Under the pieces are notes generated by a model. That model searched no databases, was not told the DNA's origin, and saw only the letters and a list, made by a program, of their open reading frames with translations. DNA of 64,000 nt. Source: Ornithinimicrobium tianjinense (GTDB lineage Bacteria; Actinomycetota; Actinomycetes; Actinomycetales; Dermatophilaceae). Positions 8,855 to 15,676 of the stretch are shown piece by piece. The stretch's first letter is position 1. Each line of letters begins with the position of its first letter. Both the position numbers and the translations under genes were made by a program. The stretch spans positions 159,994 to 223,993 of the forward strand of contig NZ_BMEM01000004.1 in assembly GCF_014636495.1 (NCBI RefSeq). The letters run 5' to 3'.

Positions 8855-9112
8855 GTGCGCAACCCACTCACTGGAGTGGCACGCGCACGCCATACCGGGC
8901 GAGCCCGTGCACAACCCACTCACCGGAGTGAGACACGCACGCCATACCGGGGGCGCGCGTGCACAACCCACTCACCGGAGTGGCACGCGCACGCCATACC
9001 GGGCGAGGGCGCGCGCAAACCACTCACCGGAGTGGCACGCGCACGCCATACCGGGCGAGCCCGTGCACAACCCACTCACCGGAGCAGGACACGCACGCCA
9101 AACCGGAGCCGC
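8855..9112. repeat. Five tandem 52-bp repeats
   Basis: Units start at 8855, 8907, 8959, 9011 and 9063, exactly 52 bp apart; the fifth is degenerate at its 3' end. Each unit carries a GTGCAC-like palindrome, a CCACTCACCGGAGTGG-type hairpin (6-bp stem, 4-nt loop, partly degenerate in units 2, 4 and 5), and, except in the last unit, GCCATACCGG, the word enriched across the whole window. The period is not a multiple of three and the full unit is conserved, so it is neither a protein repeat nor a CRISPR array. It fills most of the 369-bp gap between the kinase and VOC genes. The rest of that gap holds a likely -10 (TAGCCT) near 9173 and a GAGGAG ribosome site before 9212. Confidence 0.95.
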
Positions 9113-9211
9113 TCCAGTTCTCGACCACTGTCGCGGAGCGTCCGGAACCGCACCTCTGTCGGCGGCCGGCACTAGCCTCGGCAGCATCCATTCCCCGGAC
9201 GAGGAGTCATC

Positions 9212-9646
9212 ATGGCCACGCTGTCGACCTACATGGCCTTCCTCGGCAACGCCGCCGAGGCGTTCACGCACTACCAGGAGGTGTTCGGCGGCGAGCTGCT
9301 GCTGATGCGCTACTCCGACGTCCCGCAGATGACCGGCATGCCCTTCGAGCCCGACCCGCAGGCCGTGGCGCACGCGCAGCTCGACGTGGACGGCGGGCGG
9401 ATCACCGGCGGCGATGCCATGCCCGGCGAGGAGTATGCCGTTCGCGACACGGTGTACTCCCTCCTGTACTCCCGCGACGACGTGGAGCGCGCCCGCGAGC
9501 TGATCGACGCGCTCGTGGCCGGTGGCGGCTCGATGAACATGCCCTTCGCGCTGGCCCCGTGGGGGTCGCACTACGGCCAGGTCTTCGACCGGTTCGGCGT
9601 CATGTGGTCCTTCGACGTCGCCGCGAGCGCGGGCGAGGACGGCTGA
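9212..9646 (+). CDS. VOC-superfamily (PhnB-like) protein
   Basis: This 144-residue protein belongs to the PhnB-like branch of the glyoxalase/bleomycin-resistance fold, whose members are often annotated as 3-demethylubiquinone-like or glyoxalase-like without a proven substrate. Visible features are the opening YMAFLGNAAEAFTHYQEVFGG, the pattern HAQLDVDGGRITGGDAMPG, and the C-terminal FALAPWGSHYGQVFDRFGVMWSFDV, the most conserved part of this family. A GAGGAG site lies seven bases before the ATG, and a TAGCCT -10 box lies further upstream, so it appears to be a single-gene unit. Metal ligands are incomplete in many PhnB-like proteins, so activity cannot be inferred. Confidence 0.88.
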   Translation: MATLSTYMAFLGNAAEAFTHYQEVFGGELLLMRYSDVPQMTGMPFEPDPQAVAHAQLDVDGGRITGGDAMPGEEYAVRDTVYSLLYSRDDVERARELIDALVAGGGSMNMPFALAPWGSHYGQVFDRFGVMWSFDVAASAGEDG

Positions 9647-9727
9647 CCCCGGCCCGGGCGAGGGCGTCCAGGAAAGTCACAGCCGACCCCCAGCCCGCAC
9701 CGACCTCCCTGGTGTCTGATGGGGGCC

Positions 9728-10975
9728 ATGACCACCTCGCCGCAGGGACCCGACAGCTCTTCGTACCCGCACCGCCCCGACGCGGTGGACCCCACCGCAC
9801 CCAACGCGCCCACCGCGCCGTACGCGACGCCGCCGGCGCCGCGGCAGCGGCGGCGCTTCGGCGACGTCGCCGTGGCCAGCGTCCTGGCGGCGGCGCTCGC
9901 CTCGGGCGGGACCTACGCGGCCGTCCGCGCCGCCGACGACGGCAGCACCGTGAGCTCGAGCAGCACCTCGGACGAGGCGTCCGGGACCTCCGCCTCCAAC
10001 CAGGGCACGACCGTGGCCCTCACCGGCGAGAAGGACTGGCGGTCCATCGCCACCGAGGTGACCCCCAGCGTGGTGTCGATCGACACCGCGGGCGCGCAGG
10101 GTGAGGGGGCAGGCTCGGGAGTCGTCTGGGACGACCAGGGGCACGTGGTCACCAACGCCCACGTCGTCGAGGGCGCCCAGCAGCTGCGGGTCGTGCTGTC
10201 CGACGGGCGTGCCTACCCGGCGACCGTCGTCGGCACCGACGTCTCGAGCGACCTCGCCGTGGTCAAGCTGGACACCGTGCCGGACGGGCTGACGCCCATC
10301 AAGGTCGGTGACGACGAGCTGCTGGCGGTGGGTGACCCCGTGATGGCGGTAGGTAACCCGCTCGGCCTGTCGGGCACCGTCACGACCGGCATCGTCAGCG
10401 CCCTCGACCGCCCGGTCACCACGCAGGGCAGCGGCAATGCGTCCGGCATGTCGGGGGCGCCCGTCGTCACCAACGCGATCCAGACGTCGGCGGCGATCAA
10501 CCCGGGAAACTCCGGCGGCGCGCTGCTCAACGGGGCCGGAGAGCTCGTGGGCATCAACTCCTCGATCGCGGCCCTACCGTCCGCCGGCCAGAGCCAGGCG
10601 GGCTCCATCGGCATCGGCTTCGCCATCCCGGCGACGAAGGTGCGGCTGATCGCCGACCAGCTGATCTCCACCGGCACCGCCCAGCACGCCTTCCTCGGGG
10701 TGACGCTGGGGGACGGTGAGGCCGAGACGGACGGGGCGACGCTGAGCGGTGCCGAGGTGGGCCAGGTGGAGCCGAGCTCCCCGGCGGAGCAGGCAGGGCT
10801 GCAGGCCGGAGACCTCATCATCGGGATCGACGGCGAGTCCGTCAGCTCGGCCACCGCGCTCGTCGGCCAGGTGCGCGAGCGCGGCACGGGCGACGAGGTG
10901 ACGATCGACTACGTGCGCCAGGGCCAGCGCGAGGAGGTCACCGTGACCCTGGCGGCCCGCCCCGACGAGGGCTGA
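9728..10975 (+). CDS. HtrA/DegP-like membrane-anchored serine protease
   Basis: This is a trypsin-like S1C protease with one PDZ domain, expected to act outside the membrane in envelope protein quality control. A Pro-rich cytoplasmic N-terminus of about 40 residues is followed by a membrane anchor (VAVASVLAAALASGGTYAAV). The catalytic triad is visible as His in GHVVTNAHVV, Asp in SSDLAVVKL and Ser in INPGNSGGALLN. The PDZ domain is around SSPAEQAGLQAGDLIIGIDG near the C-terminus. ATG at 9728 is chosen; an in-frame ATG nine bases upstream is an alternative and neither has a clear ribosome site. A 14-bp inverted repeat follows the stop. Confidence 0.93.
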   Translation: MTTSPQGPDSSSYPHRPDAVDPTAPNAPTAPYATPPAPRQRRRFGDVAVASVLAAALASGGTYAAVRAADDGSTVSSSSTSDEASGTSASNQGTTVALTGEKDWRSIATEVTPSVVSIDTAGAQGEGAGSGVVWDDQGHVVTNAHVVEGAQQLRVVLSDGRAYPATVVGTDVSSDLAVVKLDTVPDGLTPIKVGDDELLAVGDPVMAVGNPLGLSGTVTTGIVSALDRPVTTQGSGNASGMSGAPVVTNAIQTSAAINPGNSGGALLNGAGELVGINSSIAALPSAGQSQAGSIGIGFAIPATKVRLIADQLISTGTAQHAFLGVTLGDGEAETDGATLSGAEVGQVEPSSPAEQAGLQAGDLIIGIDGESVSSATALVGQVRERGTGDEVTIDYVRQGQREEVTVTLAARPDEG

Positions 10976-10990
10976 CCTCCCCGGATGCCG

Positions 10991-11032
10991 GGTGCCGTCC
11001 GACCTGCAGGGTAAGTTTGGTCGGACGGCACC
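10991..11032. terminator. Perfect 14-bp inverted repeat between htrA-like and sulfoquinovose genes
   Basis: GGTGCCGTCCGACC (10991-11004) and GGTCGGACGGCACC (11019-11032) are exact complements around a 14-nt loop. It lies 15 bases after the protease stop and 41 bases before the next start. There is no T-tract, so it could be a GC-rich terminator or an operator for the downstream gene. Confidence 0.6.
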
Positions 11033-11073
11033 TCCATGTCCCGGTGGTGCCACCCTCGTTCTAGGAGCTCCCC

Positions 11074-12309
11074 GTGAAGATCGTGGTCCTCGGCGGCGAC
11101 GGATTCTGTGGCTGGCCGGCCTCGCTGCACCTCAGCGACCTCGGCCACGACGTGCTCCTCGTCGACAACCTGTCCCGTCGCCGGATCGACGAGGAGCTCG
11201 GAGCCTCCTCGCTGACCCCCATCGCGACCCCCCAGGAGCGGGTCGCGGCCTGGCGCGAGGTCGCCGGCCGGGAGATCCGGTTCGTGGAGCTGGACGTGGC
11301 GCAGGACTACGACGACCTGCGCGACCTGCTCCTCACCGAGCGGCCGGACGCGGTGGTGCACTTCGCCGAGCAGCGGGCCGCGCCATACTCCATGAAGTCC
11401 CCCGCCCACAAACGCTACACGGTCGACAACAACGTCAACGCCACGCACAACCTGCTTGCCGCCGTCGTGGAGACCGGCCTGGACATCCACGTCGTGCACC
11501 TGGGGACGATGGGCGTCTACGGCTACGGCACGGCCGGGATGAAGATCCCGGAGGGCTACCTCGACGTGACCGTGACGCCGGAGGACGAGGGGGCCGCGCC
11601 GGTCGAGCAGCAGATCCTCTACCCGACCAACCCCGGCTCGGTCTACCACCTCACCAAGGTGCTCGACCAGAACCTCTTCGCCTACTACGCCAAGAACGAC
11701 CGGCTGCGGATCACCGACCTGCACCAGGGCATCATCTGGGGCACGCACACCGACCAGACCGCCCGCGACGAGCGGCTCATCAATCGCTTCGACTACGACG
11801 GCGACTACGGCACGGTGCTCAACCGCTTCCTCATGCAGGCCGCGGTCGGCTACCCGCTGACGGTGCACGGCACCGGCGGGCAGACGCGCGCCTTCATCCA
11901 CATCCGCGACATGGTCCGCTGCGTGCAGCTGGCCCTGGAGAACCCTCCGGCCGTCGGCGATCGCGTGATGATCATCAACCAGATGACCCAGACGCACCGC
12001 GTGCGCGACCTGGCCGAGCTGGTCGCCCGGATCAGCGACGCGACCGTCGAGCTGGTCCCCAACCCGCGCCACGAGGCCGCCGAGAACGAGCTGCACGTGC
12101 GCAACGACACCTTCCTCGACCTCGGCCTGGAGCCCACGCTCCTGGAGGAGGGACTGCTGGTCGAGGTCGAGGACGTCGCGCGCCGGTATGCCGACCGCGC
12201 CGACCTGGACAAGATCCCGTGCACCTCGGTCTGGACGCAGGAGCAGCGGCCCGGCGTGCCCCCGTCGCGGAGCGCGGCGACCGCGGCCACCGCGGCGACC
12301 GCGGTCTGA
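11074..12309 (+). CDS. UDP-sulfoquinovose synthase-like NAD-dependent epimerase (SQD1/SqdB)
   Basis: This 411-residue extended SDR matches UDP-sulfoquinovose synthase, which turns UDP-glucose and sulfite into UDP-sulfoquinovose. The NAD-binding motif is VVLGGDGFCGWPASLHLS, with the GDG(Y/F)CGW signature typical of SQD1. The segment HFAEQRAAPYSMKS matches the family substrate region, as does VHLGTMGVYGYG. The active-site YxxxK is in YHLTKVLDQN, preceded by NPGSVYHLTK. The C-terminal 20 or so residues are Ala/Thr-rich and look dispensable. A glycosyltransferase gene follows after 30 bases, which fits the SQD1-SQD2 pair for sulfolipid. Use of the UDP-sugar in a glycan instead is possible. Confidence 0.85.
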   Translation: MKIVVLGGDGFCGWPASLHLSDLGHDVLLVDNLSRRRIDEELGASSLTPIATPQERVAAWREVAGREIRFVELDVAQDYDDLRDLLLTERPDAVVHFAEQRAAPYSMKSPAHKRYTVDNNVNATHNLLAAVVETGLDIHVVHLGTMGVYGYGTAGMKIPEGYLDVTVTPEDEGAAPVEQQILYPTNPGSVYHLTKVLDQNLFAYYAKNDRLRITDLHQGIIWGTHTDQTARDERLINRFDYDGDYGTVLNRFLMQAAVGYPLTVHGTGGQTRAFIHIRDMVRCVQLALENPPAVGDRVMIINQMTQTHRVRDLAELVARISDATVELVPNPRHEAAENELHVRNDTFLDLGLEPTLLEEGLLVEVEDVARRYADRADLDKIPCTSVWTQEQRPGVPPSRSAATAATAATAV

Positions 12310-12339
12310 CCCGGACGTCACGGCATACCAGGCAGGGCC

Positions 12340-13515
12340 ATGCGCATCGCGCTCTTCACCGAGGTCTTCCTCCCCAAGGTCGACGGGGTGGTCACCCGGA
12401 TCACCCGCACGCTGGACCAGCTGACCGAGCTCGGCCACACCGCTCTGGTCTTCGCGCCGGGCGACCCGCCGGGCCACTACGGCCCGCACCGCGTGGTCCG
12501 GGTGCGCTCGGTGTCCTTCCGGCCGTGGTACCCGGAGATCAAGGTCGGCCTGCCGACCCCGCGCATCGCCCGCGAGATGCAGGCCTTCCAGCCGGACGTC
12601 GTGCACGCGGTCAACCCGGTGTGGCTCGCGGCCTACGGCGTGCTCTCCGCCCGGCGCCGCAACCTGCCGCTGCTCGCCAGCTTCCACACCGACGTGCCCT
12701 CCTACACGACGGCCATCGGCAACGGTCTGCAGGTGCTGCGCGCCCCGGTCCAGGGGTGGACGACAGGCATGCACAACCTCGCCGAGGTCAACCTCTGCAC
12801 CTCCCAGCAGATGGTCGACCGCGCCCGCGAGGTCGGGATCCGCGAGGTGGACCTGTGGCCCAAGGCCGTGGACACGGTGACCTACCACCCCGGCGCCCGG
12901 ACGGAGGCGATGCGCCACCGCCTCACCGACGGTCACCCCGACGCCCCGCTGATCCTGTATGTCGGCCGGCTGTCGAAGGAGAAGGACCTCGACCAGCTCC
13001 TCGAGCCGATCCGTCGTCTCTCGGGGTATGGCGCGCGCCTCGCCTTCGTAGGCTCCGGCCCCGGCCGGGAGGAGCTCGAGCGGAGGTTCGCCGGGACCCC
13101 GACGGTGTTCACCGGCTACCTGGCGGGCGCCGATCTGGCGGCCGCCTACGCCTCCGCCGACGTCTTCGCCTTCCCCTCCACGACCGAGACGCTGGGCCTG
13201 GTGGCGCTGGAGTCGATGGCCAGCGGCGTCCCGGTGGTCGGGGCCGACGCGGGCGGCATCCCGTTCGCCGTCGACCACGGGCGCACCGGCTTCCTGGTCA
13301 CACCCGGTGACGCCGAGGGCCTCACGGCGCGGCTGCAGGAGCTGCTGACCGACGCCGAGCTGCGCGCCCGGATGGGCGCCGAAGCCCGCGCCGACGCCGA
13401 GCGGCACTCGTGGCGGGCGGCGACCGAGGCGCTCGTGGGCTACTACGAGCTGGCCCTCGAGCGGCACCAGGGCCGCCCCCCGGTGCACCGCGCCCTGCGC
13501 GCCCGCCACCCCTGA
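12340..13515 (+). CDS. GT4-family glycosyltransferase, probable sulfoquinovosyltransferase (SqdX/SQD2-like)
   Basis: This 391-residue GT-B glycosyltransferase, placed directly after the UDP-sulfoquinovose synthase, is the natural candidate to transfer sulfoquinovose to diacylglycerol. The N-terminal acceptor domain has the loop FLPKVDGVVTRI and PDVVHAVNPVWLAAYGVL. The segment LLASFHTDVPSYTTA resembles the SQD2/PimB group. The donor domain begins near residue 200 (LILYVGRLSKEKDLDQL), and the EX7E-type motif lies in PSTTETLGLVALESMASGVPVVG. Assignment as SqdX rests on the neighbour; by sequence alone it could also be a PimB-like mannosyltransferase, since the families are close. Confidence 0.78.
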   Translation: MRIALFTEVFLPKVDGVVTRITRTLDQLTELGHTALVFAPGDPPGHYGPHRVVRVRSVSFRPWYPEIKVGLPTPRIAREMQAFQPDVVHAVNPVWLAAYGVLSARRRNLPLLASFHTDVPSYTTAIGNGLQVLRAPVQGWTTGMHNLAEVNLCTSQQMVDRAREVGIREVDLWPKAVDTVTYHPGARTEAMRHRLTDGHPDAPLILYVGRLSKEKDLDQLLEPIRRLSGYGARLAFVGSGPGREELERRFAGTPTVFTGYLAGADLAAAYASADVFAFPSTTETLGLVALESMASGVPVVGADAGGIPFAVDHGRTGFLVTPGDAEGLTARLQELLTDAELRARMGAEARADAERHSWRAATEALVGYYELALERHQGRPPVHRALRARHP

Positions 13516-13583
13516 GGGCGGGGACGGCGGGACGAGCAGTCGGGTAGCCTCGCTCTTCCCCCCCTCACCCGCCGAGGTCACCC

Positions 13584-15620
13584 GTGCCCGCCACACGTCA
13601 TACCCAGCCCTCCTCCCCCGAGACCGAGCTCGCCGCCGAACGCGCCCACCTGGACCGCGCCCGCGCCGAGCTCGCGCGCATGCGCGAGCACACCCTGTCC
13701 CTGCAGGCCGACGGGGGCGACGCGATCGCCGGGGAGGCCCTGGCGCACACCCTGTGGCTGCGCGCCCGCGCGCTGCAGGACGACCCGCGCACGACCCTCT
13801 TCTTCGGCCGCATCGACACCGACGCGCCCGAGACCCTCTACATCGGGCGCCGGCACGTCAGCGACGAGGGCGGTGACCCGGTCGTCGTCGACTGGCGCGC
13901 GGGCGTGTCCACCGCGTTCTACCGGGCGAGCCCGACCGAGCCGATGGGGCTGCGCCGACGGCGGCGCTTCGGTGTCGAGGCCGGGCGGATCACGGCGTTC
14001 GAGGACGAGGAGCTGCAGGGGGCACCCGCGGACGACCGCCTTGCCGCCACCGGCTCCAGCGCCCTGCTCGCCCGCGAGATCGAGCGCCCCCGCATCGGGC
14101 CCATGCGCGACATCGTCGCCACCATCCAGCCGGAGCAGGACGAGATCGTCCGCTCCGACGTGGCGACCACCATCTGCGTCCAGGGGGCGCCGGGCACCGG
14201 GAAGACCGCCGTCGGCCTGCACCGCGCGGCCTGGCTGCTCTACGCCTTCCGCGACCGGCTCGCCCGTTCCGGCGTGCTCGTCGTCGGCCCCAACCGCGCC
14301 TTCCTCGAGCACGTCGGGGCGGTGCTCCCCTCGCTGGGCGAGGTGACCGTGCGGCACACCACCGTCGAGGAGCTGGCCGCGCACGGCACGGTGCGCGCGC
14401 ACGACATACCGGAGGTCGCGCGGCTCAAGGGCGAGGCGCGGATGGCCGAAGTGCTGCGCGAGGCGGTGTGGTCGCGGGTCCGGCCCGCGACCGAGGCGCT
14501 CGTGGTGCCGCGCGGGGCGCACCGGTGGCGCGTGCCGGCCTACGAGGTGCAGGACATCCTCGACGAGCTGCGCTCGCGCGGGGTCAGGTATGCCGCGGCC
14601 CGCGCGATGCTCCCCCAGCGGCTGGCGCACGCCGTCCTCGTGGCGATGGAGCGGGCGGGGGACTCACCGGACGACACGGTGCAGGACAGCGTCGCGCGGT
14701 CGGCCGCGGTGAAGGCGTACGTGAAGGCCGTCTGGCCCGAGCTGACGCCACAGGTGGTGCTGCACCACGTGCTGTCGACCGGCGAGGGGCTGGCCGACGA
14801 CCAGCGGGTCATGGTGTGGGACAAGCCTTCCCGGACGCCGGGCAGGGCCCGGTGGAGCGTGGCCGACCTCGCGCTGCTCGACGAGCTCGCGGATGTGGTG
14901 GAACGGACCCCGAGCCTGGGCCACGTCGTCCTGGACGAGGCGCAGGACCTCTCGCCGATGCAGCTGCGGGCCGTCGGGCGCCGGGCCTCGACCGGTTCGC
15001 TCACCGTGCTCGGCGACATCGCGCAGGGGACGACGCCGTGGGCGACCGGCTCGTGGGAGGAGTCGTTGCATCACCTGGGCAAGGACCTCGGCGCGGACGG
15101 CGTGCACCTGGAAGTGCTCGACCGCGGCTTCCGCGTGCCTGCGGCGGTGATCGAGTATGCCGCTCGCCTCCTCCCCCACATGGCGCCCGGCCTCGGTGCG
15201 CCGCGGTCCGTGCGGTCCAACCCGGGTCGGCTCGACGTGGTGGTGGTCGGCGACGCGGTGGCCGGCGCGGTCGAGGCGGCGCGGTCAGCCTCGGAGCACG
15301 AGGGATCGGTCGGCGTGATCGTGCCCGACGCGTGGGTCGGTCGGGTAGGCGATGCGCTGGGCGCCGCGGGGCTGGAGCACGAGGTGCTCGACGGCGAGCA
15401 CGCCGAGGAGCGGATCCTGCCGCTGCACCTCGTGCCGGCGACCGTGGCCAAGGGCCTGGAGTTCGACCAGGTCGTCGTCGTCGAGCCGGCCTCGATCGCC
15501 GCGGCCGAGCCGGACGAGCGCACCGGCCTGCGCCGGCTCTACGTCGTGCTCACCCGCGCCGTCACCGGCCTCACGGTCGTCCACGCCGACCCCCTCCCCG
15601 CACCCCTCGCCGCTCCGTAG
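13584..15620 (+). CDS. HelD/HelR-type RNA polymerase-associated SF1 ATPase
   Basis: This 678-residue protein looks like a UvrD-related HelD/HelR family member; these proteins bind RNA polymerase, remove stalled enzyme from DNA, and in some actinobacteria displace rifamycins. The N-terminal helical part (ERAHLDRARAELARMREH) should form the arm inserted in the secondary channel. The FFGRID....LYIGRRHV and VVDWRAGVSTAFYRA segments are typical of HelD proteins. Helicase motifs include Walker A VQGAPGTGKTAVGLHRAAWLLY, DEAQDLSPMQLRA, and C-terminal TVAKGLEFDQVVVVEP and RLYVVLTRA. A GTG-like or ATG start at 13584 follows a weak GAGGTC site. It converges on a rifampin-phosphotransferase-like gene. 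Confidence 0.88.
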   Translation: MPATRHTQPSSPETELAAERAHLDRARAELARMREHTLSLQADGGDAIAGEALAHTLWLRARALQDDPRTTLFFGRIDTDAPETLYIGRRHVSDEGGDPVVVDWRAGVSTAFYRASPTEPMGLRRRRRFGVEAGRITAFEDEELQGAPADDRLAATGSSALLAREIERPRIGPMRDIVATIQPEQDEIVRSDVATTICVQGAPGTGKTAVGLHRAAWLLYAFRDRLARSGVLVVGPNRAFLEHVGAVLPSLGEVTVRHTTVEELAAHGTVRAHDIPEVARLKGEARMAEVLREAVWSRVRPATEALVVPRGAHRWRVPAYEVQDILDELRSRGVRYAAARAMLPQRLAHAVLVAMERAGDSPDDTVQDSVARSAAVKAYVKAVWPELTPQVVLHHVLSTGEGLADDQRVMVWDKPSRTPGRARWSVADLALLDELADVVERTPSLGHVVLDEAQDLSPMQLRAVGRRASTGSLTVLGDIAQGTTPWATGSWEESLHHLGKDLGADGVHLEVLDRGFRVPAAVIEYAARLLPHMAPGLGAPRSVRSNPGRLDVVVVGDAVAGAVEAARSASEHEGSVGVIVPDAWVGRVGDALGAAGLEHEVLDGEHAEERILPLHLVPATVAKGLEFDQVVVVEPASIAAAEPDERTGLRRLYVVLTRAVTGLTVVHADPLPAPLAAP

Positions 15621-15676
15621 CCCCCCTCCCCCAGCCCCTCGGCGGACAGCAACCGCTCCACCCTCGGTGGGGGGGG

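Noticed and set aside
8855-9112. CRISPR array
   Set aside because: The complete 52-bp period is conserved, so there are no unique spacers, and no cas genes are near.
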